Position numbers and translations under genes: made by a program. The notes beneath the pieces are model-generated. The model did not search any database, was not told the DNA's origin, and saw only the letters and a program-made list of their open reading frames with translations. A stretch of 64,000 bases of DNA from Methylohalomonas lacus (GTDB taxonomy: Bacteria > Pseudomonadota > Gammaproteobacteria > Methylohalomonadales > Methylohalomonadaceae). Below are positions 1 to 8,955 of the stretch, one piece after another. Every line of letters starts with the position of its first letter. Within the stretch, counting starts at the first letter, position 1. The stretch spans positions 1-64,000 of the forward strand of contig NZ_JANUCT010000010.1 in the NCBI RefSeq assembly GCF_024808875.1. Reading direction: 5' to 3'.

Positions 1-75
1 CGCTATGACAAACTGCAGCGAAACTATGCCAGTATGATTGCGTTGGCCTGCGCGATAATCTGGCTGCCCATGTGA
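1..75 (+). pseudogene. 3' end of an IS5-family transposase
   Basis: The first 24 codons read RYDKLQRNYASMIALACAII and then WLPM before a TGA. This ending (RY-K--RN---------A-IIWL) is the usual C-terminus of IS5-type DDE transposases. Only the tail lies inside the window, so it may be the end of an intact element or a remnant. No clear terminal inverted repeat could be identified in the 120 bases that follow. Family recognition is from memory of the conserved tail. Confidence 0.65.
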
Positions 76-195
76 AAGATCAACAGGCCCTAGTTCCGAA
101 TACAAAAACACCCGCCGCCATCGAGAACATGGCAGTTCCGGTTTTTTCCTAGAAAAGCCGCGGCCCGTATGGTCACGATTTGGGATACTTGAGCG

Positions 196-876
196 ATGCG
201 TTTACTGTTGATCGAAGACGATCAAGATCTCCAGACTGAACTCAGGAATTCGTTGCGTAGTGCCGGTTTCGCCGTAGATATCGCCAATAACGGCGCGGAT
301 GGTGAATTTCTCGGCAGTACCGAACCCTACGATGTGGTGATACTAGACCTGGGCCTGCCGCGCCTGTCCGGCATGGAGGTCCTACGGACCTGGCGCGAAC
401 AGCAAAACGATGTTCCGGTCGTAATACTCACAGCCCGTGATGCCTGGCACGAGAAAGTCGATGGTTTCAAGGCCGGCGCCGATGATTATCTCGGCAAACC
501 ATTTCATACCGAAGAATTACTCGCGCGTATCCAGGCCGTATTGCGGCGCCGTCATGGCCAAGCCCAGCCCAGCCTGAGCGTCGCTGGTCTGACCCTAGAA
601 CCGGAGAGCCAATCCATCTCGAATAATACGGGGCAAACCTTCAGCCTGACCGGCATGGAATACCGCCTGCTGTACTACTTGATGTCACATCCGGGCCGGG
701 TATTATCGAAATCTCGCCTGGCGGAACATATCTATGACGGTGAGCATGAAAGCGACAGTAACACCATAGAAGTCTATATCCGACGCTTACGCAATAAACT
801 GGGTGATGGTGTCATTCAAACTCGCCGCGGCCAGGGTTACGTTTTTGTACAGGACTCAAACAACAACGACCGATAA
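196..876 (+). CDS. OmpR-family two-component response regulator
   Basis: A 226-residue DNA-binding response regulator. The receiver domain covers about residues 1-115, with the acidic pair in IEDD, the phosphate-accepting Asp51 (VILDLGLPR), Thr79 (VILTARD) and Lys101 (LGKPF). A winged-helix DNA-binding domain fills about residues 125-220, with the typical end RRLRNKLG..IQTRRGQGYVF. It lies 3 bases upstream of the histidine kinase gene, so the two form one operon and a cognate pair. The layout and sequence resemble the PhoP/QseB group, in which the regulator precedes its kinase. The signal cannot be told from the sequence. Confidence 0.93.
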   Translation: MRLLLIEDDQDLQTELRNSLRSAGFAVDIANNGADGEFLGSTEPYDVVILDLGLPRLSGMEVLRTWREQQNDVPVVILTARDAWHEKVDGFKAGADDYLGKPFHTEELLARIQAVLRRRHGQAQPSLSVAGLTLEPESQSISNNTGQTFSLTGMEYRLLYYLMSHPGRVLSKSRLAEHIYDGEHESDSNTIEVYIRRLRNKLGDGVIQTRRGQGYVFVQDSNNNDR

Positions 877-879
877 CGC

Positions 880-2232
880 GTGCGCTCACTGAAAAAAACG
901 CTCGGTTTGGGCCTGCTTGTCAGCCTGATCGCTATTGTCCTGCTGCAGTGGTGGCTGGTCAGCTTCACGTTTCGCGAGATTACGGAAAACTATGTCACTT
1001 CACGACTTCAGGGTGACGTTGACATGCTGCTCAGTGCGATCACATTCGATCAAGACGGTCAGGCCTTGATTGAACTTAAACAGCAGACCTACTTCGATGA
1101 CAAGCCGTTTTCAGGCCATTACTACCATATAGAGATCGGCGATCAGATACTGCGTTCGGCAACGCTCTGGGATCAGGATCTGAACGTTGAGGCCATTACC
1201 ATGGGCCAGCGTCGCCAGCAGCGTCTGGCCGGACCGCTGAATCAGGAGCTGCTGGTGCTGAGCGAGGGCTTCCGCAAACAGGACCACGCCATCTCCATCA
1301 GCGTTGCTGAGGATATATCCGCGTTGCAGGCCGAGATCGCCGACTTCCAGACCCGCTACCTGATATTCTCCGGCATCCTCCTGTTAATGCTGCTGGCATT
1401 CCAGTATTTGCTTATGCGGCAGACACTTGCGCCCCTGCACGGTATCCAGCACGACATGAAGAAGCTGGCGCGTGGCGAAATCCGGGCGGTGCGTGAGAGT
1501 GCGCCAAGCGAAATCCTGCCGCTCGTGCGCGAGGTAAACCGCTTGCTCATGCTGTTGAACCAGCGCGTCGAGCGCTCCCGTCGCATGGTCGGTAATCTTG
1601 CGCATGCATTGAAAACGCCACTGAGTGTCCTGCGACAGGTCGGTCATTCCGATCGGCTGGACGACCAGCCGGCACTGCGCAAACAAATCCTTGAACAGAC
1701 CGATGCCATGCATCAGCGTCTTGAGCGCGAGCTCAATCGTGCCCGCCTGGCCGGCAACAACAGCAGTGGCGCCCGCTTCAACCCGGATACGGATCTCCCG
1801 CCCCTGACCGCCATGCTTGAGCAGATCTATGCAGAACGCGGTGTAAAAATAGTTCTGCATCAGAACTACGAGGGCAGCTGGGCGGCAGAACGCGAAGACA
1901 TGCTGGAGTTGATCGGCAATCTCGTCGATAACGCCTGCAAATGGGCACGCAGCAGAATCGAGGTCACCGTTACCGCTAACCCGTCGATGCAGCTGACAGT
2001 GGCGGATGACGGTCCTGGTTGCCCGCCGGATTCACGCGCCATGCTGGATCAGCGTGGTCAACGCATTGATGAACAAACCGATGGCCATGGGCTGGGCCTG
2101 GCGATCGCCCGGGATATTGTCGATCACTATAATGGCCAGCTGGAATTCAGCGAATCCGAACTGGGCGGCCTGTATGTCAGCGTCTCGTTACCGGTAAACA
2201 GCACCGCCTCTGACAACATTGCTGACGACTAA
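880..2232 (+). CDS. Sensor histidine kinase, membrane bound
   Basis: A 450-residue kinase partner of the upstream regulator, starting with GTG at 880. Hydrophobic segments at about residues 7-30 and 160-179 flank a periplasmic sensor region of about 130 residues. A HAMP-like linker follows, then the phosphorylated histidine His242 in NLAHALKTPLSVL. The catalytic ATPase domain shows the N box (LIGNLVDNACKWA), the G1 box (VADDGPGCP) and the G2 box (GHGLGLAIARDIV). The overall plan is that of PhoQ/QseC-type sensors. All catalytic motifs are intact, so it should be active. The ligand is unknown. Confidence 0.92.
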   Translation: MRSLKKTLGLGLLVSLIAIVLLQWWLVSFTFREITENYVTSRLQGDVDMLLSAITFDQDGQALIELKQQTYFDDKPFSGHYYHIEIGDQILRSATLWDQDLNVEAITMGQRRQQRLAGPLNQELLVLSEGFRKQDHAISISVAEDISALQAEIADFQTRYLIFSGILLLMLLAFQYLLMRQTLAPLHGIQHDMKKLARGEIRAVRESAPSEILPLVREVNRLLMLLNQRVERSRRMVGNLAHALKTPLSVLRQVGHSDRLDDQPALRKQILEQTDAMHQRLERELNRARLAGNNSSGARFNPDTDLPPLTAMLEQIYAERGVKIVLHQNYEGSWAAEREDMLELIGNLVDNACKWARSRIEVTVTANPSMQLTVADDGPGCPPDSRAMLDQRGQRIDEQTDGHGLGLAIARDIVDHYNGQLEFSESELGGLYVSVSLPVNSTASDNIADD

Positions 2233-2245
2233 AGCTGATTTGCTA

Positions 2246-2269
2246 GCCGGCAGAACAATTGCTGCCGGC
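2246..2269. terminator. Hairpin between convergent genes
   Basis: A perfect 8-bp inverted repeat (GCCGGCAG / CTGCCGGC) with an 8-base loop lies between the convergent ends of the histidine kinase and the nucleotidyltransferase genes. It has no T-run, so it may slow or end transcription from both sides only weakly. Confidence 0.4.
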
Positions 2270-2295
2270 GAATATGCGTATTCCTTGCGTTCCCG

Positions 2296-3378
2296 TCAAA
2301 ACAGCATGTAGCGCAGGAACCGCCGACTCCAGTCGTTGCCGCGCGCCAGGATAAAGCGTGTGAGTATATCCATGATCTCGGCGGAACCGTCATGGATCGG
2401 CTGGTACTCGGGAATTTTTTCCGGCGGCAGATCGGCCCGATCGCGTGGCGCGCGCTCGATCAGCGCCGTGCGCACGGATTCATCGTTCATCGCCGCCAGG
2501 AACACCTCGTAGCTTTCGAACAGATGCTCAAGCTCATCTTCATATCCCGGGTATTGCTGCATGACCCAGGCGATCCGCTCCAGTGGTGTCAGGGAGAGTT
2601 TGTCCAGTAGCCAGTCAACCTTACCGGATGGCGTCTGGCGACTGCATTCGCCGATCAGCAACAACAGCCCGGCATACATGGTTAACCGGCTGGTACGCAG
2701 CTTGGCGTTGCGAATATACCAGCTGTCGTCATGTTCGATTTTGAGTTCAAACTGCTGCCAGGCGGCATAGGAACGGTAATAGCGAACCAGATCGTTGAGC
2801 AGATAGGTCCAGGTCTTGTCCGCATGCTCGTGCAGAAAGGCTGTGGCGTACCAGTCGAGCAGGCGGTGCTGTAGCTGCCGGAACTGCTGTGGTCTGAACA
2901 GGGGCTGACTGTCCAGCAGGCATTGCAGACGCTTGCCGAACAGCGCGCGTGAATCATTCAGATTGCCGAGGGCGTCCGGACGCGTCAGCGCTGCCATACT
3001 TGTCGGTTCGACAAAAATGCCCCAGGACTTCGGCAGCTTCAAATCCAGGGACTCGAGACGTGCCCATACTGCTTCCATTATCCGGCGCGCAGCATCAGCC
3101 TGCCCTTCCAGATTGTCATCGATGATCACGATCAGATCGCAATCGGAATGCGGCAGTGCTTCCATGCGCCCGAGCGACCCGGCCGCCGCCAACGTCACCA
3201 CTTCGCCGGCCGGGTCGAAATCGTTCAGTGCTGCATCGACACGTTCATAGGTTAGCCGCGAATGCCGCCAGGCATGGCGCAGGGTCGGACAGTGATCAAG
3301 ACCGCACAGCGGTAACCAGTCACGCGCCGCGGCATAGGCCAAGCCCGTGGTCGGGGTTGTTGGGCGGGCTTCATTCAA
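2296..3378 (-). CDS. GlnD-like nucleotidyltransferase domain protein
   Basis: A 360-residue soluble protein. Residues about 60-90 carry the polymerase-beta-type nucleotidyltransferase motif GSLGRMEALPHSDCDLIVII, in which the GS and the spaced acidic residues bind metal and nucleotide. This is the motif of the GlnD uridylyltransferase and DUF294-type families. The remaining helical part has no HD or ACT domains, so it is not a full GlnD (about 850-900 residues). The start is an ATG at 3378. The substrate is unknown. It is transcribed towards the two-component system and appears to be a single gene. Confidence 0.75.
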   Translation of the reverse strand: MNEARPTTPTTGLAYAAARDWLPLCGLDHCPTLRHAWRHSRLTYERVDAALNDFDPAGEVVTLAAAGSLGRMEALPHSDCDLIVIIDDNLEGQADAARRIMEAVWARLESLDLKLPKSWGIFVEPTSMAALTRPDALGNLNDSRALFGKRLQCLLDSQPLFRPQQFRQLQHRLLDWYATAFLHEHADKTWTYLLNDLVRYYRSYAAWQQFELKIEHDDSWYIRNAKLRTSRLTMYAGLLLLIGECSRQTPSGKVDWLLDKLSLTPLERIAWVMQQYPGYEDELEHLFESYEVFLAAMNDESVRTALIERAPRDRADLPPEKIPEYQPIHDGSAEIMDILTRFILARGNDWSRRFLRYMLF

Positions 3379-3582
3379 AGTGCGAAGATTTCCGTACTAT
3401 GGCTGAGGCGGGCAATGTACACAGATCAACCACGTCGATCATCCCGTGTGACATTATCGCTCGAAAGCACGACTCGAACTTTAGCCGGCTGGACAACGGA
3501 ACCGGCCAGAGCGCATCGCTATGGTTGGTGGTGAGCAGGCGCTCCCGCTGGCGGAATACGCCGGGGCGGAAATACAGCGCTG

Positions 3583-3795
3583 TCAGGCGAAGTAGTAGCG
3601 GGCCAGCAATGCGCGCCCCTTGCGCGTCAGGTAGCCTTCCGCATCGATGAAACCGAACTGTTGGGCCAGTGACAGCAGTTGTCCGGGCCATTCCTTCGGC
3701 AGGTAAACCAGGCCATCACCGTAACGGTGTTCCAGAACCTGGGCGATACGTGCTTCAAGACTCTGCAAACTGCCGGTTGTTTTTGTTGTATGCAT
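3583..3795 (-). CDS. Hypothetical small protein, 70 residues
   Basis: A 70-residue soluble protein with no recognised family. It begins MHTTKTTGSL and has a winged-helix-like tail (GFIDAEGYLTRKGRALLARY), which resembles the end of small helix-turn-helix domains, but this is weak. The ATG at 3795 lies just below the terminator-like hairpin behind zapE, in an AT-rich stretch that probably holds its promoter. Codon use is like that of neighbours. Existence is likely, function unknown. Confidence 0.55.
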   Translation of the reverse strand: MHTTKTTGSLQSLEARIAQVLEHRYGDGLVYLPKEWPGQLLSLAQQFGFIDAEGYLTRKGRALLARYYFA

Positions 3796-3812
3796 CTGTT
3801 TGATTTAACTTG

Positions 3813-3847
3813 AAAAAAACCATCACGCCCCCTGTTCGGGCGCTGGT
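3813..3847 (-). terminator. Intrinsic terminator behind zapE
   Basis: On the minus strand AACCA-g-CGCCC, a short loop, GGGCG-tga-TGGTT form a two-part stem followed by seven Ts. It lies about 140 bases downstream of the zapE stop and just before the 70-residue gene, so it would separate the two transcripts. Confidence 0.55.
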
Positions 3848-3988
3848 TATTATGACCTCTTTTTTATCAATAAGTTACAGATATATTGCGGCTTTAATAA
3901 CATATAGTCAATTTAAATAATAGTGTCAAATAAATACGCTAACTTATTGTCAGCCAATAAAATGCTGCGAAGCACATAGCGCATGGAT

Positions 3989-5086
3989 TCAGGGCCTGTG
4001 CGAGCCGGCCAGGTAAGCATGGCTGCGCATTTCCTGCAGCCGACTGATCGTGCGCTGAAAATCGGCCGCGTGGCGGTTGCCACAGTAAAGACCGTCCGGC
4101 GCGCATTCGGCGGAGATGATCAATTTGACCCGCCGGTCATAAAGTTCATCGACGAGATTGATCAAACGCTTTGCCCGGTCTTCCTTATCGGCATCCAGCC
4201 GCGGCACATTAGCCAGCAAAACGGCCTGATAGGTACGCGCGATCTCGATATAGTCGGCGGCACTGCGCGGACCATCGCACAACGCGTCAAACTCGAACCA
4301 GACCACGCCATCGGCCTCACGCACGGTTTCGATCGCGCGGCCCTCGATTTCAATCGTCCCGCCCTCACTACCCGGTTCCGGTGCCAGGTTGATGAAATTG
4401 TTGTATAGGCAGCGCTGTGCCTCGTCATCCAGTGGGCAGTGATAGATTTCGGCATTATCGAGAAACTGCAAACGATGATCGGTCTTGCCGCCGATAGGCA
4501 CGACGCGGGTATGCTGTTCGATCAATTCGATCGCCGGCAGGAAACGCTCGCGCTGCAGTCCATCCCAGTAGAGATACTGCGGTTCGGTATTGGACGTGGC
4601 CACCAGCACGACGCCGCGCTCGAACAGGGCACGAAACAGGCCCGCCAGCAGCATGGCATCGGTGATATCGCCGACATGAAACTCGTCGAAACAGATCACG
4701 CGGGCCTGCCGGCTCAGCTGCTCGGCAATGATGGGTAGCGGATCACTGGTATCGGGCAACTCACGCAGCCGCTGGTGAATCATCTGCATGAAGCGATGAA
4801 AGTGCATGCGCAGCTTGTCGTCGAACGGCAGGTTATGAAAAAACATATCGACCATCAGGGTCTTGCCACGACCGACGCTACCCCAGATATAAAGTCCCCG
4901 CGGTGCGGCCGGTGATTCCGCACCAAGCGCCTGTTTCAGTCGTGCCCACAACCCTGTCCGGCGCTGTTCGAATGCAAGCAGCTCATCGTACAGCGCCTGC
5001 AACTGCTGCATGACCTGTTCCTGCTCCGGGTCCGGCTGCAGACGACCGGCCTGACGTTCGCACTGATACTGTTCGAGTGGTGTCAT
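3989..5086 (-). CDS. zapE: Cell division protein ZapE (AFG1-like ATPase)
   Basis: A 365-residue P-loop ATPase of the AFG1/ZapE family, which in E. coli associates with the Z-ring and destabilises FtsZ filaments in an ATP-dependent way. The Walker A motif GSVGRGKT is at residues 69-76, the Walker B region is ICFDEFHVGDI, and the family signatures LVATSNTEP and ..AEVYDRRVKLI-type region (LVDELYDRRVKLIIS) are present. Length fits the family. The start ATG at 5086 is preceded by the intergenic gap to the radical SAM gene. It is a single cistron with a terminator downstream. Confidence 0.95.
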   Translation of the reverse strand: MTPLEQYQCERQAGRLQPDPEQEQVMQQLQALYDELLAFEQRRTGLWARLKQALGAESPAAPRGLYIWGSVGRGKTLMVDMFFHNLPFDDKLRMHFHRFMQMIHQRLRELPDTSDPLPIIAEQLSRQARVICFDEFHVGDITDAMLLAGLFRALFERGVVLVATSNTEPQYLYWDGLQRERFLPAIELIEQHTRVVPIGGKTDHRLQFLDNAEIYHCPLDDEAQRCLYNNFINLAPEPGSEGGTIEIEGRAIETVREADGVVWFEFDALCDGPRSAADYIEIARTYQAVLLANVPRLDADKEDRAKRLINLVDELYDRRVKLIISAECAPDGLYCGNRHAADFQRTISRLQEMRSHAYLAGSHRP

Positions 5087-5142
5087 CGATGGTTGGTGTT
5101 TTTGTTCAGTTTTATTCGGAAGCGCGACAGAATAAAGCGCTT

Positions 5143-6228
5143 TCAGAACAGCGTCATCTGGTCACGGTCGGCCGGCGGTGGTATGAACAGGCTGGTATCG
5201 AGTTCGCGCGTCGGCTGGTTCAGCCCCAGCCGTTTGCAGGTCTTGCGGAAGCGCTGACGGACAAGCTCGGCGAAGACACCCTGGCCACGCATGCGGCTGC
5301 CGAAGTTCGCATCGTTATCACGGCCGTCGCGGATATCATTGATCAGGCTCATGACATGACGGGCGCGATCCGGATAGTGATTATCCAGCCACTCGCGAAA
5401 CAGGTCTTTCACCTCATGCGGCAGACGCAGCATGACGTAGCCGGCGTGGCTGGCGCCGGCCGCTGTAGCGGCTTCCAGTACCGCCTCGAGTTCGGCGTCG
5501 TTGATGGCCGGAATCACCGGCGCGAACATGACACCGGTGGTCACGCCGGCTTCGTGTAACCGGCGCAGACATTCGATGCGTCGCTGCGGCGCCGTGGCGC
5601 GCGGTTCCAGGGAGCGCGCCAGACCGTGGTCCAGTGTGGTCACCGACACAAACACTTCGATCTGGCGGCGCTCGCTCATGGCGGCGAGCAGATCGATGTC
5701 GCGTTCAACCAGGCATGACTTGGTGACCAGCGTCATGGGATGGCGGCAGTCATTGAGCAGTTCGAGAATGCCGCGGGTCACGCGCCACTCGCGTTCGATC
5801 GGCTGGTAGGGATCGGTATTGGTGCCGAGCGCGATTGGTTTGCAAACGTAGCCCGGTTTCGCCAGCGCCTGGCGCAGCAACTCCGGCGCGTCCGGCTTGA
5901 CGAACAGCCGGCTTTCAAAATCCAGCCCCGGCGACAGGTCCATGTAAGCGTGCGTCGGGCGCGCGTAACAGTAAATGCAGCCATGCTCGCAGCCGCGGTA
6001 GGCATTGACCGACTGTTCGAACGGGATGTCGGGCGAGTTGTTACGGCTGAGCACGGTCTTGCTGTGCTCGACCGTCACCGTGGTGCGCAGCGGGGCGATT
6101 TCCGTGTCCTGGTACCAGCCGTCATCAAATGCCTCGCGCGTATCGCCCAGATAGCGCGCGTCCGGCTTGCTGGCTGCACCGCGGCCCTTGCGGGGAAGCG
6201 ACCGTTGCTTGTCCGCTGATTCGGTCAT
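5143..6228 (-). CDS. PA0069-type radical SAM protein
   Basis: A 361-residue radical S-adenosylmethionine protein. The 4Fe-4S ligand motif is CEHGCIYCYARP (CX3CX2C), close to that of SPL photolyase-like enzymes and the PA0069/Rv2578c family, whose substrate is not established. The open frame extends further upstream to 6342, but that part overlaps the sirB1 gene. I chose the ATG at 6228 (MTESADKQ), 10 bases after the end of the upstream gene, which gives a family-sized protein and an operon-like spacing. The function is inferred from the motif only. Confidence 0.85.
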   Translation of the reverse strand: MTESADKQRSLPRKGRGAASKPDARYLGDTREAFDDGWYQDTEIAPLRTTVTVEHSKTVLSRNNSPDIPFEQSVNAYRGCEHGCIYCYARPTHAYMDLSPGLDFESRLFVKPDAPELLRQALAKPGYVCKPIALGTNTDPYQPIEREWRVTRGILELLNDCRHPMTLVTKSCLVERDIDLLAAMSERRQIEVFVSVTTLDHGLARSLEPRATAPQRRIECLRRLHEAGVTTGVMFAPVIPAINDAELEAVLEAATAAGASHAGYVMLRLPHEVKDLFREWLDNHYPDRARHVMSLINDIRDGRDNDANFGSRMRGQGVFAELVRQRFRKTCKRLGLNQPTRELDTSLFIPPPADRDQMTLF

Positions 6229-6238
6229 GATTTCGGTT

Positions 6239-7102
6239 TCAATGCAGCAGTTCGGTGCGCCGGCGCAGCGCCGCGCAGCGGCTGGCCATCTGCTCGCTTT
6301 CCTGCGGTTGCCGGGCCAGCAGGCAGACGCGTTCGAAATCATCCAGGGCCGCGCGATGGCACTGCAATTGCTCGTAAAGTTCGCCGCGTTCGCGCAGTTC
6401 GCGCACGTCGTCAGGCGTTACCGCCAACAGGTAATTGAGCACTCGCAGCAGACGCAGGCGATCGCCGGCATTACTGTAGATCGACTTCAGGTTACGCAGC
6501 AGGCGCGCCAGGATAGCCCTGTTGCCGGCCGGCTGGAGCAGTTCCGGCAGACTGTCGGACAAGCCGTTACTGCTGGACGAATTGACGTGCTGCAGCCGTC
6601 GGCGCAGGTCGGATTCATCCAGCGACACCCCGCCGGCGAAGGGATCCAGTACGATGTCGCCGTCAGCGCCCGCCAGCTTGATCAGAAAATGGCCGGGGAA
6701 AGAAATGCCCTCAATCATCAGGCCCAGGCGTCGACCCACTTCCATGTACAGCAATGACAGTGTGATCGGTATGCCTAGCCGGCGCTCGATGACGTCGTTG
6801 AGAAAACTGTTCCGTGGATCGAGAAAATGGTGCAGGTTGCCGCTATAACCCTGCTGGCTGAACAGATAATGGTTGATCTGGCCCAGGATCTGCGGCGTGC
6901 TGCCGGCATCGGGCAGTTGCTGGGCGACGGCCGCCGCCATGTCATCCAGTACATGGAGATAGTAGTCGACGTCGAGGTGCGGGTATTCGCCGCGCGCCAC
7001 CAGCAGTGCCGCCTCGGCCAGGTTGATGCCGGCATCGTCGCCCGCGACCATGCGCCGAAAGTCGGCGTCGACATCGGGCTGAATCTGCTCTGCTTCCATC
7101 AT
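6239..7102 (-). CDS. SirB1-family protein (transglutaminase-like core with TPR tail)
   Basis: A 287-residue protein of the SirB1 family, recognisable by the region FLDPRNSFLNDVIERRLGIP and GISFPGHFLIKL, a transglutaminase-like fold, followed by a tetratricopeptide-like tail with repeated helices. The biochemical role of the family is not established. The frame is open to 7261 but the start is taken at the double ATG at 7102/7099, because a G-rich ribosome site (GGGTGG) lies just upstream and the added N-terminus has no family character. It is followed after 10 bases by the radical SAM gene, probably in one operon. Confidence 0.85.
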   Translation of the reverse strand: MMEAEQIQPDVDADFRRMVAGDDAGINLAEAALLVARGEYPHLDVDYYLHVLDDMAAAVAQQLPDAGSTPQILGQINHYLFSQQGYSGNLHHFLDPRNSFLNDVIERRLGIPITLSLLYMEVGRRLGLMIEGISFPGHFLIKLAGADGDIVLDPFAGGVSLDESDLRRRLQHVNSSSSNGLSDSLPELLQPAGNRAILARLLRNLKSIYSNAGDRLRLLRVLNYLLAVTPDDVRELRERGELYEQLQCHRAALDDFERVCLLARQPQESEQMASRCAALRRRTELLH

Positions 7103-7367
7103 GGCGCAACCACCCGCCTGAATCCTGCGTATTCTGAATAGCAACCGACCACAACGACCGGCATCGGGCCCATGATACTGGTTTCCGGCCCGTGGATCGC
7201 GGCCGGCAGGTCTGTTGTAAGGAACCAACACTGGGGCGTACAGTCGCAAATTAAGTGACATTAATGTGTCATAGGCATTGGACTGGCTGCAGAAATTGTC
7301 CTAATATTGCAATGCATCAAAATAATTTTTTTCGGAACATCAATGAATAACAGTTTTTCCTGTCAAT

Positions 7368-8213
7368 TTGCCACCTTGCAGCGGTCCCTTGAGTAACGCG
7401 ACCACAACGCTTCAGGCCATCATTTTCGATGTCGATGGCACCCTCGCCGATACCGAGGAATTTCACCGTCAGGCTTTCAACGAGGCCTTCGCCGAGCATG
7501 GCATCAACTGGCACTGGAGTCCCGAGGAATACACCGAACTGTTGACCACCTCCGGTGGCCGCGAGCGCATACGCGCCTATGCCGAGGCGCACCTGTTACC
7601 GCGCCCCGACAACGTTACGCTGCGTGAACTGGCGCTCAAGCTGCATACACACAAGTCAGCCATCTACCGCGACAAACTCGTCAACGGCCACATCGGTCTG
7701 CGCCCGGGTGTGTTGCGCCTGCTACAGGAGGCGCGGCAAGCCGGCCTGCATATCGCCCTGGCGACAAGCTCATCGACATTCAACGTCGAGACCCTGCTAT
7801 TACATGCACTCGATCGGCCACTCAGGGATTACTTCGAAACCGTAGTCACCAGCGATACGGTTGTCGACAAGAAACCCTCGCCGGCGGTTTACCAGTTCAC
7901 GCTGGCGGAGCTCGGGCTGGCGCCGGACGAGTGCATTGTCATCGAGGACACGGCCAGCGGCAACCGGGCCGCCCGGGCCGCCGGCCTGAAAACCGTAATT
8001 ACCACGCACCGCTTCACCCGCCACCACGATTTCAGCGGCGCCTCGCTGGTGCTCGATCAGCTCGGCGCACCCGATGACGCCTTCGAGGTCCAGGCTGGCA
8101 ACAGCCATGGTGCCAGCTACGTGGATCTGCGCCTGCTGGACGCTTTGCTGACCGGCACCATGGACCCCCTTGCGGACAGCTGGCCGGACGAGCCAATCGT
8201 AATGGCGAAATAG
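7368..8213 (+). CDS. CbbY-type HAD phosphatase
   Basis: A haloacid dehalogenase superfamily hydrolase of the CbbY/phosphoglycolate-phosphatase group, up to 281 residues. Motif I is IIFDVDGTLADTEE, with the nucleophile and acid/base aspartates. Motif II is LATSSS, motif III is KKPSPAVYQ, and motif IV is VIEDTASGNRAA. In autotrophs CbbY dephosphorylates xylulose-1,5-bisphosphate, an inhibitor of RuBisCO, but no RuBisCO gene is in the window. The start is uncertain: the TTG at 7368 gives the longest form and a TTG at 7389 gives one starting just before the HAD core. No neighbour indicates the substrate. Confidence 0.85.
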   Translation: MPPCSGPLSNATTTLQAIIFDVDGTLADTEEFHRQAFNEAFAEHGINWHWSPEEYTELLTTSGGRERIRAYAEAHLLPRPDNVTLRELALKLHTHKSAIYRDKLVNGHIGLRPGVLRLLQEARQAGLHIALATSSSTFNVETLLLHALDRPLRDYFETVVTSDTVVDKKPSPAVYQFTLAELGLAPDECIVIEDTASGNRAARAAGLKTVITTHRFTRHHDFSGASLVLDQLGAPDDAFEVQAGNSHGASYVDLRLLDALLTGTMDPLADSWPDEPIVMAK

Positions 8214-8264
8214 GCTGTCCGCCGGCATTTACCGGTGACTCGCCAATAATCGCGCGCGCCGGCG

Positions 8265-8810
8265 CTACCAGTAGTAGGGATAATAGCGCCGGTAACCGAA
8301 ACCGTAGCCGTGATAGAACGGGTGGCCGTAGTGGTAGCGCAGGTGGTAATCGTCACGCTCACGCCGGGCGTATTCGGGCCACAGGTAATGACTGGTCGCC
8401 CGAATCAGCGGATAGGTGTAGGGATGCTCGCCGATGCTGCGGACAATGCGGCTTTCCACCTCACCGACCACCGTCAGCTCGCGCCCCTCGGCATAGATTT
8501 GCGGATCGACAAAGCCCTCGATCCGGGCCAGGAAACGGCCACCGGAATCATCCTCGTCACGCGGCTCGCCGTAGCTGCCGAGTGGTTTGCTCACCACCTC
8601 GATCCAGGTTTCATTTTCACGGTTTTCCACCGCCGCGATTTCGCCGCCCCAGCGCACGCTGCGGCCGGTATAGTGATCGATGTTGTCGCGCACTTCACGG
8701 ACGCCGGGATCCTCTATGGGTGCAGTCTGAATCTCGCGTGGAATGTTTCCGGCGCAGCCGGTGAGCGCGAGAATGCAGCCGCCGAGGAAAATGTTCGCTA
8801 GTTGGCGCAT
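8265..8810 (-). CDS. Slp-family outer membrane lipoprotein
   Basis: A 181-residue lipoprotein. The signal peptide ends in the lipobox LTGC, with the lipidated cysteine near residue 19. The body carries the Slp/YeaY features (PIEDPGVREVRDNIDHYTGRSVRWGG..I). The C-terminus is very rich in tyrosine, histidine and glycine (HYGHPFYHGYGFGYRRYYPYY), an unusual tail that could bind metal or be surface exposed. In E. coli Slp is induced at starvation and stationary phase. It is divergent from oxyR and ends convergently with the phosphatase gene. Confidence 0.88.
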   Translation of the reverse strand: MRQLANIFLGGCILALTGCAGNIPREIQTAPIEDPGVREVRDNIDHYTGRSVRWGGEIAAVENRENETWIEVVSKPLGSYGEPRDEDDSGGRFLARIEGFVDPQIYAEGRELTVVGEVESRIVRSIGEHPYTYPLIRATSHYLWPEYARRERDDYHLRYHYGHPFYHGYGFGYRRYYPYYW

Positions 8811-8955
8811 GATTTTATACCCTCTATCAATACACTATAGACTGCTGGCGGGCAGCCATCGTTCCCGGGAAAACCTCCCGTTGCCCGCGAATCAACTGCT
8901 GGCCGCCAGCGTATTTCCGGATATACGCCCGCGCCCGGCCAATGGATGATGTTTG

